A stretch of DNA of 64,000 nt from Clavelina lepadiformis (Eukaryota; Chordata; Ascidiacea; Aplousobranchia; Clavelinidae): assembly GCF_947623445.1 (NCBI RefSeq), contig NC_135246.1, positions 18,769,856-18,833,855 of the forward strand, written 5' to 3'. Position 1 is the first letter of the stretch; each line of letters starts with the position of its first letter. The notes under the pieces were generated by a model. The model ran no database searches. It saw nothing but the letters and a program-made list of their open reading frames with translations, and was not told the origin of the DNA. Shown in pieces: positions 20,861-34,332 of this stretch. Position numbers and translations under genes: made by a program.

Positions 20861-22308
20861 AAGCTGTTACTTATAATGACATATGGCTCCAGACTGTTGG
20901 GTTTTCTTTGTGTGAATGTGGCTCTTAATTTTAGTAAGATTTCAAGACATTTTTTTGATGCATTTTAATAATATTTATAACTTTTAACTTGTTTGCGTCA
21001 TTGTGTCGTTATAGGGCTGAATTTGTTTCTCAAAAAAGTTTATTTACCCTATTTTTTGTCAGTTTGTGTAAACGGGGAGGCAAGGTTTAATTTCTTCAAT
21101 TTATTAAGTTGTTAGCGCCGCAGATTAGGGAAATTAAGCTTGCTTTGATATGACGTCAAAACTGTGTTATTGCGATCGGTAGAATCCCCTAACCAGCCTA
21201 TTCAGTGCAGCAGCAGAAGACACATATCACTTACTCAGATATTTTTACATATCTCACTCTTAGTAGGATACCTGGGCTTGAGCGTAGTGGTAGCCTAATA
21301 CAGTAACTGAACAAACTAGAAATTGGATGACTGACTGTTGCTTTAACTTAAGCCTGCGGTCTTGCTGTAGAACCGGTTGCCTTCGGTTAAAAGTTTTCTA
21401 GGCGAAGGTTTTTCAGGTCTTTTAACTTTTGCACTCCGACTCAGACTTAAAGGCCAGGATGCCAAATGGTAATGAGTTATAAGGAAATAATGAGTAAATT
21501 ATGACGTAATAATTTCTCAATACCCCATTTTCACATATGCAGATAGGAACACAAAAATAAAAGAGACCCAACTTTTCAAGAAATTTGTTTAATCAAGTAG
21601 GCTAATTTGATTAAAAAATTGTTTTGTGCATTTCGGCTTGTTAGTGCAGTGGTTAGCGCGGTGGGTTTGCAATAATGTGAACTTTTTTAGATACCCAATG
21701 GCACTACTGTTTTAATGCCTTTGGACTAGGCGTTAATGACCCTTGTTCTTGTAATCCCGACTAGAAAGTTCGGCAGTTTTCGATAAAAACTTGTGCATGT
21801 AGAACCACGAACCATTCGGTGTGATAGCATGCATTAGAGCCTCACTTCTTTGTCTATTTGTTATAACCAGTTTTTCTTTATTTATTATGAATTGGCATGA
21901 AGATAAAAAAGTTTGACGTGCACATTGATGAACTCGTGCAGATGCCACACTTTCCACAATGGCCTTTAGTCCTGTTCAGTGCCGTGGTCCTAACTCCTGA
22001 TAAACAGTGCCGAAGTCGGTGAAATTCAGGCAATGCAATACTAAAGCATCAAAAAATAAATAAAAATTGAGCTTTAAAAAAAACTTTTCAGTCGAGTCCA
22101 TATACCTGACTTTGTGTTTATTCTAGTTTATGTGTTGTAAAAATGCTAAATTAATATTATTTATATATTTTAATGTTGCTTTATCAATCTATGAACCTTT
22201 TTTTCAGATAGAAAAATACGCCAGTTTACTGATAAGAATTTCAAGAGCCAGAAATCTTAAATTGATAGTATGAACTATATTGCCTTAACTATTATAAATA
22301 TATGTATA

Positions 22309-23153
22309 CAGTGGGACCTCGTTAATCCGGACCCCGATGAACCGGAATCCCCGCTATCCGACACAAAACTGCCGGGAACGGATTTCTTCCTATGCATTTT
22401 ACCCCTTTAATCCGGAAACCCCGCTGTCCGACTCCGACACTAAAGTTTCGGAACAAATGTGCTAAATCAATAGCAATAAAATCCGATAAACCGGATTATT
22501 AACAGTTAAGCGAAAATGATTCACGACTGTCCTAATACACTATGTTAGTTTGTTGACGAAACAATAGCCGATTATCTACGCATAATAACGTTGCGGTCTT
22601 TATTGATTCAAAAGTACAGTATTGTACAGTATTTTAGAAACGAAAAAATAAATTGTTCATCAACAGTAACAAACAACGCTTCCGCGGTCGCAAAAAAATA
22701 CGTACATTACATCGGTTGAGTGCGGCAATCTATTGAAGACATACTGCTGCAACTCAATCGTGCTATCAGCTTTTGATATCGCATTGCGCAAAGATTGGAA
22801 ACAGGTCAAAGAAAGTTCAAGACAGTTGGTCCCACCGGAATGCTTCGCCACGCAAGAGCGGTTGTCAAACCGATTTGCGACCGAATGTTCGTCACTTGGA
22901 GAGCATTCGTCTTTAATACGGTGGTTCTGGGGTTCGACACTGGGTCGGATCATACAATAAATATAATTTTATTTTAGTTGCTGTCCAGCCAGAAACTCGG
23001 CACTTAGAATTGGAGTAAGGTGCATACGTCGTTTTGAACACGGTGCTGCATTTGCAAGATTCATTGATTTTTTACTTTCCGATTATCCGGATACCCCGCT
23101 AAACCGACATTTTTTGACGAAACGAAGTGGTCCGGATTAACGAGGTCTCACTG
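22309..23153. mobile_element. pogo/Tigger-like MITE with TA target-site duplication
   Basis: The 5' end reads cagtgggacctcgttaatcc. The reverse complement of the 3' end reads cagtgagacctcgttaatcc, one mismatch in 20, and the match extends through ccgga. The element is flanked by TA on both sides, the usual Tc1/mariner/pogo target duplication. Sub-terminal copies of ccgctatccgac / ccgctgtccgac / ccgctaaaccgac suggest internal transposase-binding repeats. At 845 bp with no transposase frame it is a non-autonomous derivative. Confidence 0.85.
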
Positions 23154-24709
23154 TATATGTTTTAAGTTGGTGTTAAAGCAATAAAAGTTACCTTGTTCAG
23201 ATATTATAAGTTTGTCTAAGCATACTAAATGACATGCTTGTGTTCACGTTGACACATCTTTAATGTTAGTTTATCTCACACCCTTAGTGGAAAACATTAC
23301 AACTGCACCCTTGAATTTTTGAAGGCAGTGCTTGCTGCACCTGAACAATTCACATTGTAAAAAGGAGCCCACACGCTCTGCGTTTTGTCTACCAAGCTGC
23401 AAAATGCAAATATAGCATGTGTTTTTGCGATCCCGTGATATTTATAAAATGTGGAATTATAAATGCATTTGTTACGCAACATGCTTACTAAATACTGTAT
23501 ACGGTTAATTACTTACTTTGATCGTAGTTGTGCTAAGAATTTTGCTTTTAAGACTTATTTAATATAATTTTTCAATCTGAGTGAACACTGAGTAGTACAT
23601 ATATAAAATATTACGATACAATTCTTATATTGAGCATTTGTCTCAAGGTCACAGACAAATGAAACCCAAAGAAATTATTTTTATTACCCTACAAATTATT
23701 ACTACTTGAGAAGTAATTTCTCTCTGTGGGAGCATGATTTTATAAATCAAGATGACAACTTTTAAAAATATTTATATAAACTATTTGCATTTTAAATAAA
23801 ATTTTATGCTTTCATCTATATTAAATATGTTTTATAACCATCTCACAAATGAAGTATTTTGGCTTTTTAAGAATTAACAGTTTTCAATTTAATTTTTACA
23901 TTTATATGAAAAGTAAGACATGACACATGGTATATACATTGTTATGTGAGTTTGCAAGTTTGGAAAGGGAATACATTCGCACTCATTTTATAATTATATT
24001 AGTGATGATTTATTTTGTTAATGTATGTTTTGGCCTGCTGTGGTTTTGGTGTAGAGTATCAGACTACTAGCACGGGATTATAAGTAAATGGTTGTGTTTA
24101 CTTTTTAAAGTATAGTCGTTTGGGATAAGCACAATGATCACTGTGATGTTTATGTAAAAATAATAATGATAAATTCATTAAGTGTTTATGGATTATTTAC
24201 TTTTAAAATAAATCGTAGTGCCGTGTGTTTATCCATTTCAAATATTTTATCGCTATCATACAAGCCATTTAAAATATTTTAATCTCCAGACATCAATGTT
24301 ATAAATGTTTTGACTCATTTTATTGGCTGACTGACACAATAGGGGTTAATTTCTTATTTCGATGGCCTACAGCGTATACATGGCATCCAGACAAGCCACT
24401 TCTAATCACGCAATTATTTGCTTCTTGATAACCTGCACACAAGCAAATACCAAGGGACACTTCTATGATACAACCCTTTGTAGACTATCAGTTGGCATTT
24501 TATGTTTGGCTTGTTCGTTATGCATCAGTTAACATTTTCTGCTGTTTTGTTAGCATTTTTTTTGATTCTTGTTTTAATAAGCTTAGTGCAACCACTTTAT
24601 ACCAATACAGTTAGTTTTTGTCTTTATGTTACAGGCCATTTTACTGCTGCCATGTTAAAAAAACTGCCTGTGTATTGCACTTAAACTTGTACCACCAATT
24701 CTGTGTTTG
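23154..24709. other. AT-rich stretch upstream of the M13 peptidase gene, no supported gene
   Basis: Very AT-rich sequence with short open frames lacking splice support. It probably holds the 5' UTR and promoter of the gene starting at 24710, but no specific element could be pinned down. Confidence 0.5.
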
Positions 24710-27700
24710 ATGAACGAGCGAGAAGATTACCAGTATGCCCCTCTTCAACAGCATGAGGTGATTTCTCCAAATCTTTCTTAAATTAAAATTTTTATCGAAT
24801 TCATTTTTGTCATGTGAATTTTGCTTTTTCAACACGAATATGGATCTCTCCTAATCTAGTAACTTTTTATTTATTTTATTTATAATTAATTGCCTATAAT
24901 TAACTTAAATTATATTATTAAAACACCATATTGTATGGTATGACACTTGTAAACACTGGATCAGTTGGGTTGCCTTTGTTGTGGGAACTTAACATGGTTT
25001 GCTTACTTGATGCATGACTGAGTAACGTTCATTGCTATGGCCGCATAGTTAGGTTCTTTCAGAGAGTGGGAGTTTTTTTGTTGTTGGCATTTTAAGTGAC
25101 TGGCTGTGGTAAAGTGAGATTGCATTAATGTCTGAAGACTTGCATTTATAAGCTTTAGATGCTTAATGACTCATAAAAGAAACTTTTCACTTTTCTTGTG
25201 ATTGTGTGTGTGTGTGTGTGTGTGTGTGTTGTGCAAAATAAAGTCTGGAAGGCAAGATAATGCACAAAGTTTGAGACAGCCTTTAATTATGTGGTTTGCT
25301 TCTTGTTTGTAATAGCCACAGAGCTTAGAGCAGCTTAAGCCTGTGTTTTTTGTTTGTTTATCATTTTTGACATGTTGAGAAAAATATTTTGCCTCGGGCA
25401 AGTATGCTTTATTTTGTGCATGAGCAGAAATTTTTAAAATATTTCCAGGTCTAGCTTTATTACTTTTTCCGTCTGGCTTTTGCTAACTCCCAGACCCGTG
25501 TTTATTAGCCGTGGTAACTGATATTGTATTTGCAGATCAGATCTCGTTATAAGTCGAGCGTACAAAGAAGCTGGCTTGATTATCTCGCTTAATCGAAACA
25601 CACAGCCAAACATTTAGTTGTGTCTTGGACTTAAGGTGACAGCATGTGTGAGTTGTTCTTATGCTTAGACGAGGTTATTACAGAGAAGCTTAATGCAAAT
25701 AAAGGTTAAATACTAAAGAGTAGGTCATAGTGCAGAACAAGAAAGTATCTGACACAGGTTATAGTACCAGGCAAAGCTAACAATGCAGTATTACAAGTTT
25801 ACAACACAAAAGTATTGCACTGAAATTTTGCTCTCTTGCTATTGGTCTGTTTTTGTCAAAGAGGGGATTTTTTTATTGTACGTATATTATATATATATCA
25901 TAAATACTGCTAAACATTTTACTACTTCTATGAAAACATTTAAGCATATATACCTGTCAATATGATTGGGGCAGTGAATATTTGGCCAGCAAATAAACGC
26001 TAGCGGCTAAGGGCTCATAGCGACTAAAGATTTTGTTAGCAATGAGCCAGAAACATACATGGAGGGCAGAATCTGGAGCAAAATTTTTGGTAATCCATTG
26101 ACTCGAGGAAATTTGTTAATCTGTTAATCATTTTAATGCTTGAATGCTTCGTTTTTTGATAAACTTTGTGGTTTAACATGACATAATTCGCTAATACAAC
26201 CTTTGTAATTTGTAATGCTAACAAGCATTTCTTTATAATTACTGTAATAGCAGTTTTGCCTGCATTTAACAATGTAACTTGACAATTAGCGACTATGGCA
26301 GCTAACGGCTAAATAAGACCAGCTAAATTCTCAACCCTAAATATGATAATGATCACATAGGTATTCAATATAAGCATGGTATGTCTGTACCAGTATGATA
26401 TTTTACATCTGCAAAATTACAGATAAACTCTTAAATCATTTTGTGCATGGTTGAAGTATACTAACTATAAGCGGGTTTATTTTTTAAATGGCAAACAACG
26501 ACAAACCGGACAGTTCAATGCAGCTTGTGGTAAGTGTTGGTGTTTGTAGTTTCTCTGTTGGTGTTGTCAATCTAAACAAATGTTGTATATTTTTCACATT
26601 TGTTCAAACCATGTGGTCAAGTGAATGTAGCAATTATGGCATAGTTGTATGAAAGTCAGTGCTTCATTAAAAACGTTTCTGTGAATACCACAATGTTGTC
26701 AGTGTTGCTGGTTATCGTAGTGGTTTCAGTGCTTTTAGAAACTTTCAGCTCAAAGATTTCCTTGAGATATTTAGTGTATTGATAACAGCTGTTTTACACA
26801 ACAATGTTATCTGTAGTCGTTAACATACATGTTGGCATATGTTAAAACAGTATAAATTTAGTCCTTTTTTGATTGTCATTTGGCAACACTGTATGTAGTA
26901 TAATTATAATTTTGCCACATTGGCCAATCTCGTTTGTGCATTTCATTCCCTAACTTTAATCAGTTACAACATTCAAAGTGACAAGGAAAATTTTCGGAAT
27001 TTTGCTGTCGATGTTAAAAAGTGATTTCATCTTCAGGAAACTTCGGTTCACACTGACGACGGCGGCAACAACAACTTGTACGTAAGTGCAACCAACCGGG
27101 AACCAACAAGCATGGATGCAATGGTAGATTGTGCAGACGAAGAGGTATGGTTTCCAGATTGTACACCTATTCTAATGCATATCGAATAATGTTGCATTAT
27201 ATATAGTTATGCTGTAGTACAATGCATCTCTTTATATGTTAATTTTAAATGCTTAGCTTCATCATTTATTCTGTAAATTTTTAAAAGAACCTATGTTGCT
27301 TTCAGGGCACTGCAATAATTGTATCTTAAATACAATCAAGCAGTCCAATTTCTAACGTCATATAATAAGAACAAACCTTCACAAATCATAGTTTATTTTG
27401 TCTTGTTCTCATTTCTTTGTTTTCTTACGTAAGTAGCTTTCGTTTCACGGATTCAAGAAAAAATCGCGATATTCATGCAGAAGCTTACGCTGCAGGGGGC
27501 CAAATGCATTGCGTTCCCTGACAAACTTGGAAATAATTCTCTCCTTTGCTGTTGCCATTTTGTCACTATATTTTGTGATCTCACTCTCACTATACATCTC
27601 TTCGTCCAGGAGTAAGTACTTCTATTTGTACTTGTTTTTATTTTAAGAATATTTGTTGTACTTTTGACTCCAACGAATTTTTTTGGTCGTGTTGTTTATT

Positions 27701-30700
27701 TTATCACGCATGTACGAACATGTATAGTCGTATACATTTTTACTATTCATTTGCATATAACACCTACTCATAAAGACAGCGACAATGCCTGCTAATAGCA
27801 TTACTTTAGTATGCGTTTGCATTAACTGGCACTTGCGGCATCTTTTCTGGGCACTCACAAAACACAGAAAGGAAAACCGAAAAAACTGCACACAAGACAG
27901 TAATTAAATTATTGCTTGCATGCTGTTATTACATACTGATTGAAACATTACAATTGTGTCTCATCAGAACATGACCCTAAATGTGAAGAGCAGACCAGCA
28001 CCATTCCGGCTGTATTGAGTTCAGCGTGTATTACACGACCCTGTGTTCAAGTGGCAAATAGAATTATTGAGGATCTTGATGAAAGTGTCGACCCTTGCGA
28101 AGACTTTTATCAGTTCTCTTGCGGTGGTTGGGAAAAGAAGAACCCATTGCCAATTGGCCACTCAAGGTATTATGAAGTCAAAGAGCTGATTAACACAGTA
28201 TAATATGATTGTTAGTTTGGTTATTATGCAAATGCATCACAGGTATTTTTTTTCTTTCATTGTCCTTATTTTATAAGTTCCGCAAATTAAAGGTGATTTA
28301 AGTGCAATAAAATCAAACTTATAAATTCATGATGCATGCTATGAAAAAATGTTGAAGCTTCTTTGTAATTGTCTAGTACTTTAGTAGTAGTAGTCTAGTC
28401 TTTTTCGAAGCTATTGAAAGATTGCGTTTGTGATAACTTTCTGGAAGATTTCTACCTTCATTCTGGATATTTTCTATCCGATAAAAATATGGATATAAAA
28501 GTCACAGTTTAAGGAGTTTTATGGCAGATTTTTTATTAATGGATTTTGTTCAATATATTTGTCAGTTTGACAGTGATTTAAATTTGTGTTCCTTTTTTTG
28601 TTGCAGATGGAGCACTTTCAATGTATTGAACCAGAAAAACCAGGCGATCATGAAAAACATACTAGGTTTGTATTTCATTAATTATTGAACACCTCAATTC
28701 CACCGTCTATCGATCCGATTTAAGATTTTGATTTCACAATTTCCTTGATATTCTGGATCTGTGTGGACACGTCTTGTTAATAATTAATTTAAGCCAATAC
28801 GGTTTTAAAGTTTCGTGAAAGTCCGGTTTGGTTTCTTAATCTTTTTTCCCCTAGTATTTAAGCATGTTTTCTGAGGTTTAGCTGCAACTGGTTTTTACCG
28901 TACAGCCTCACAGGAAACGTTCATTATAACTCATTCGTTGACTGTCAGAAGGATGTTATGTGTCATTAGTACTGCTCGTTTTTCATTTGCAAAATGTCAA
29001 CCTATTCATTTATTGCTTGGAATATCACTGCTGTAAAGTTTTTCTGCGTGAATATTCCGTGATAAGTTCAAGCCAGAAACGTCTGACTGGTCGTATTGTA
29101 TTTTTTCAGAAGCAAACACCACATCGGAGAGTAGTTCCGAGAAAAAAGCGAAGCTGTTTTACAAATCATGTTTGGACCTGGACTCCATCAATAAACTCAG
29201 TACCACACCTCTCATCGACATCATAGCAGAGGTGACGTATGTTTGTCAGGTTCAATGTTCTCATGGAAGCTTTCCAAATTTCTATATGTGTAGAAAGAAT
29301 TAGAAATGACCGCACGAATTTTTAGTGGATTTCATGTTGGTTGTGTGCAACAGAGGTTCCCAATATATCGATCGCAATTGACCGACCTGTCTATCGCATG
29401 CCAATAAAAAATATATTCAGATTTGCACCGACTGGCAAATGTTTGTTTTATTTCGCATACAACCAAGTCGTTCCACTGTACTCGACATGCAGCATGTGGT
29501 CATCGTTGTGGATTTGCGTTAATTTTTAGCAGAAAAAAGGATACTGTTGTTACCCATTCAAACGTCATAATCAGTGCTTGTATGTTTCTTAAGATTGGTG
29601 GTTGGTCAATATCTGGCGAGTGGAACCAAAGCGATTTCGATTTTAACAAGTCTTTGGAGCTCATGGCGCCGTTTTCTCTGTTCCCATTCTTCTCAATGGA
29701 CGTTGGCCCCGACTCGAAACATTCCAACTCAAATGTCGTCATCGTAAGGATACTGTTGTTAACGTTTCATTTAAATAACTTTAATTGAACGCGAAACCTT
29801 TCATTTCTTCTTGTTGGACGCAGCACTTGAAGATGTAAATTGCGCAACTGTAATTATAAATGCTTAACTTTATAATACTTTAGTTACGGAAAACTTGTAT
29901 TTGTCTGCTTAACTTTCCATGTTTTGTTAGTTAGCGTATAACTAGCTTTGGTTGATAATTACTTAATTAGTTATGGAAAAAATTTTATTTAAAGGTCAGT
30001 GAAGGCGGTCTGAGTTTAGGAGAGCGCGCTTATTACGTCAATAAGACAATCGACGATGATCACGTGAGTTTTAAACTTGAACTGGAATAAGCACTGAAAA
30101 TGTCTTGCACTTTGTATTTGGTAAGATACTGATACTGTTGAATATGATGTAAAATGGATGGGTTTTCAGTGATTCAGGTTTTTGAGATACACTGAATTTT
30201 TCATAGTAGCTTTCCAATAAATTGTTGGCAATAGTATACGGTAAATGAAACGAGAAAGCGAAAGCCCTCCCCAAAAAAATCGCTACTTTGACCGTCATAC
30301 TTGCAAGCTGTTTTGTCATGGCAACACTAAAGACGCAATTTTCAGTGCGGTGTTTTTCCCATAGATGCTTTCCGCGTACCTTGAGTACATGACCGACGTC
30401 GGCTCGTTGCTCAGCGGGGATAGGAACGACACACGCCGGCAGATGCACGAGATTCTCAGCTTGGAAAAGGAAATTGCGGAAATAATGGTTCCGCGCGAGC
30501 AGCTTCGCGACGAGTCAAAGAATTACCATCGGATGAATATGTCCGATCTTCTGGTGAATCTCAAACACCTAAATTCTTTGTTTTTAACTGAAAAACGAGC
30601 ATTTTTTACGTAATACTTTTCAATAAATGGGTTCAAAAAAGACATTCACGCCCATATCAGGTTAGCGGAATGATTGATTGTTACGTCATAAATCCTTCAA

Positions 30701-33700
30701 ATTCAGCCGATCGCACGTAATTGTTTAAAATTTAGATGATAAAAATGTAATTTGTAAGCTGTGTTTTACGAACGATACCTACTTAATTAAATCAATGATT
30801 TTTGATAAAATTTACAGGAACTTGCCGGCTCTGTAGACTGGATCAGGATATTTCAGAAGAGTTTTAAGGAACTTGCGAATGTAACGATCGGTCTTAACGA
30901 ACCGGTCATAACCAGCACAAAATCCTACCTTGAAAAGTTTTCCGCCATCGTGTACAAGACACCAAAGAAGTATAACCAATGGCTTTTATTATTTCGCCCA
31001 AAAAATCGTGCGATCGAAGCTATTTTCTACGCTTTCCTTTCGTCCTAACTAACATTTTATAACATAGTAACTCAAACCCAACCTGAGTTTACCTTCTAAT
31101 CTAAACCTAACTTCAATTAAACCCTAGATGGTTAAAATCCACCTTTTGTATACCCAATTCTTCCAACTAACCTAACCGCCCAGGTGTCTAACTTTAACAA
31201 CATGCTGTGTGGCCTACTCATGCTGAAATAGTCTCTCTTGTGTTATATAGTATTGCAGGATATTTTAAAGTGGTAGACAAATATTTTAAGGATACTCAAT
31301 AACTACCTGGTTTGGAACTTCGCCTCCACTTTTGTGGGCACCTTGGGACAGCCGTTTTTGGACGCGCAGAATAAATTTCACAAAGTACAGTTGGGATCAG
31401 ATATGGTGAATTTCTGTTTTCTCTTGTGATTTGATCCGTAATAACTTATTGCTGCCTCCCCGATGTTTTACTGCTTACCTCATGTTTAGTTGATCAGGTT
31501 TTGCTGAATTAAACTTTTTGCTCTGTTAAGAAGAAATGCTTTTTTGGGTTTTCTTAAATTTGATGTTTTAAGTATCAAGATTCAACACCAAGTGTGTCGG
31601 CTGATGATTAGAATTTTTTAATCAAGGCAAAAGATTTCTTCTGTTGCTTGTTCGACTTAAATTTTCTTGTCTTGTAGAATTGCATAGAACGCTGGCACCA
31701 ATGTGTAGGGCTGGTGGACAAGGTCCTGGGTGAACCACTTGGTCGTCTGTTCATTGAACACAAATTCGACACCACAAGCAAAGTATCAGTGAGTGTGTGT
31801 TTGTGCTTCCGGGTAAAAACTGTCTCTCTTTGCTTTTGTGTTTTTCACGTTTGTTTTTTTTCTGCAGGCCGAAAAAATGGTCACAGCTATTAAGTCGTCA
31901 TTTCAGGAAAATCTAAACAGCATTTCTTGGATGGATGCCAAAACAAAAGAAATTGCAGCAGAAAAAGTAGAACTTTCTTGATATTTATCTCACATTAACC
32001 CAAACTTCAACATGCAGTTATAGAGGATTCTTCGTCGAACCGTCATCAGTTTAATTTCTATGTTACCAGAGTGTTAAGATTTTTATTACCGCCCTTCTCA
32101 TTTAACCGCAGGCAGCAGCCGTTGAGGACATGGTAGGCTTTCCAGACGACATTTTAAACATAACGTATGTTGACGGCGAGTATGAAAAGGTAAGAAGCTG
32201 GTTAATCCTGCCGAAACTTTCAATAAAGTAAATTAAGTCAATAAAAAGATGATCAGATACAATCGTCTGTTAATAATACAAACCCAAACGGACGTTATTT
32301 GCGTGTATGTTGTCTGCGACAAATAATAATCGGCTGAGGGGGTTGGATACGATCGATAGAAAGTTTTGCGTAAGCTTATGTTCTTTTTCAGCTAATTCTT
32401 TCTCCAAGTGCGTCATATTTCGATCATTACGTTGACTATGTCAAGTTTGTTACAATGAAGGAACTCCAGTCACTTCGGGAGCCGGTCAAAAGAAACGAGT
32501 AAATTCACTGATGCGCTACTGACACGACCTTGACCTAAAACTGTATCAATTAGGCTTTGATTTTATCAGCTTGTATTATTAATATTGTTACGTGCTAGGG
32601 TTGTTTTGTATTTGTGAGTTAGTTAGATTTTTTATTTGTGTTCGTTTGTTAACAGATGGTCACTCACCCCGCCCACCATCAATGCTTACTATTCACCAAA
32701 TAAAAACGTCATCGGTAAGTCGATGAACGGCAAAATTAAGTACAGGTTTTTACGGGAACTAAAATTCGCATCTATATATTATAAGGACTTATTCCACTAT
32801 ACATAAACCCATTCATTTTTGGATTCTGAAAAAATTGCACAGCACGTGGCTTAATCATAGAAACAGAAATATTTGACGCTAATTTTATAATTACTCATGT
32901 CACAGTGTTCCCAGCTGGCATACTACAGCCACCCTTCTATCGCGATGGTTTCCCGCAAGCGATCAATTTCGGTGGAATCGGGATCGTTGTTGGACATGAG
33001 CTGACGCACGGTTTTGACGACCAAGGTGGGTTTTAAAATACTCGCACGAATTCCCGCTTTTCATTTGTTGATAGCTGGCACTAGTGCGCGCCATATGTTC
33101 AGATTAATTATAAGTCTGTTCATGGAAGCAATTTCGCTATAATACCGGGGAAATACCAAAGGGCCCGTTATAACGCAAAGCTATTCCATCTGCTATTCTA
33201 CTCAATCGCTACACAGAAACTAAAGAGAGGTTAAATTAAAACTGAATTTATTCATCCGCGACGTATCAATCACTTTTCCAAATGGCTTCAGCAAACCTAC
33301 AAAATCGAAAAACATAATTTGACTGTGAGCATCTGTCATAGGACGCCAGTACGACCTCAATGGAAACCTCAATGACTGGTGGGAAGAGAACACATTGAAG
33401 GAATTTAAGAAGAAGGCGGAGTGTATGATCGAACAATACAACGATTATGACGTCAACGGCGGGAAGGTGGGTTGGCTTTAATCTCGTTTGAAGGAAAATA
33501 GCCTTCATTTGTTTACGATTACGCAATAAGTACACCGGCATACCGCTGTTATTGTTATTATTTTAATTGAAATAGTTTAAGTAAGCGATATTGAGCCCAT
33601 AACTATTTTTACAATAATGAATTCACTTGGTATTATAGCAGTTTGTATTAGCGCAGAAAAAACAAGTAAAAACTTAAGTAAAGGCAACGATGTTGTGAGA

Positions 33701-34332
33701 AAAAATCTCAAATTTATCTTCATGTTTTGCTACTCCAAGGTCAACGGAAACATGACAATAGGTGAAAATATTGCCGACAATGGCGGAATGAGACTCGCTT
33801 ACAACGTGAGTATTTTAAGGCCGTCAAAGATTTTACCGGAATGAAACAAAGCTGAAATTTTCCGTCATTTCCCGTCCTAGGCCTACAAGAAGTGGAAAGA
33901 GATGAACGGTAGCTCTGAGGCTGAGCTTATCCTGCCAGCATTGAACTACACGGACGAGCAATTGTTCTTTATAGCTTTTGCTCAGGTATTTAGATACCTT
34001 AGGCTTAGATACCTCAGGTTATGCGACAATTGCAACTCGACAACTTTAGCCCTTTCACCCGAAAATTCTGGATTAGAATTGTCGGGTTTCAATTGTCGCG
34101 ATACCAGATTCACAACGTCATTTCAGTCAAGAAAAAACTTTCTTTGAACTTACAGCTTTGGTGCAACGTCAATACTCCGGAACGCTCCAAAGAACTCCTC
34201 CTCAACGACGTCCATTCGCCGAACAGATTCCGAGTGATTGGTACCATGTCCAATTCTCCTGAGTTTGCCGAAGCGTTTAAATGCCCCGCTGGCAGTAAAA
34301 TGAACCCCGTCAAGAAATGTGTGGTCTGGTGA
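24710..34332 (+). CDS. Endothelin-converting-enzyme-like M13 zinc metalloprotease
   Basis: Exons (approx.): 24710-24757, 27037-27144, 27437-27611, 27968-28166, 28607-28665, 29110-29231, 29594-29743, 29995-30063, 30365-30553, 30818-30969, 31291-31405, 31678-31788, 31868-31966, 32112-32189, 32392-32498, 32656-32714, 32906-33025, 33342-33466, 33740-33805, 33881-33985, 34156-34332. All phases join, giving about 810 residues. It is a type II membrane protein: acidic cytosolic N-terminus, one transmembrane helix ([20 protein letters not shown]), then a Cys-rich start of the ectodomain ([15 protein letters not shown]). Zinc motif HELTH, third ligand in ENIADNGG, substrate-binding NAYY, and the C-terminal CVVW typical of ECE/neprilysins. 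The ECE-like C-terminus ([13 protein letters not shown]) favours ECE over neprilysin. It should process secreted peptides at the surface or in endosomes. Confidence 0.95.
25201..25230. repeat. (TG)n microsatellite
   Basis: About 12 TG units in the first intron of the M13 peptidase gene. Confidence 0.9.
26488..26529 (+). CDS. Candidate alternative first exon of the M13 peptidase
   Basis: ATG followed by 13 codons ([14 protein letters not shown]), then a strong donor (gtggtaagt context), phase 0. It could splice to the exon at 27037 exactly as the exon at 24710 does, replacing [16 protein letters not shown]. It lacks an obvious upstream acceptor, which suits a first exon from a second promoter. 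It could alternatively be an internal 42-bp exon, since the frame has no stop over the coding part. Different N-termini decide the localisation of vertebrate ECE1 isoforms (family knowledge). Confidence 0.45.
30983..31233 (-). mobile_element. MITE family A, copy 2 (reverse orientation)
   Basis: In reverse complement this reads ..gtaggccacacagcatgttg.., ggcggttaggttag, gggtttgagttactatgttat and cgatcgcacgattttttgg. These motifs are in the same order as copy 1. It lies in an intron of the M13 peptidase gene, immediately after the donor at 30970. Confidence 0.7.

Noticed and set aside
20562..21160. Perfect TGACGTCA palindromes (CRE) at about 20563, 21152 and 58332
   Set aside because: They are far from any supported promoter. 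Eight-base matches are expected by chance in 64 kb, although three is slightly more than expected.
29423..29788. 121-codon plus-strand frame beginning inside an intron
   Set aside because: Only the part from 29594 to 29743 is the real M13 peptidase exon in this frame; the rest is open by chance on both sides of it.
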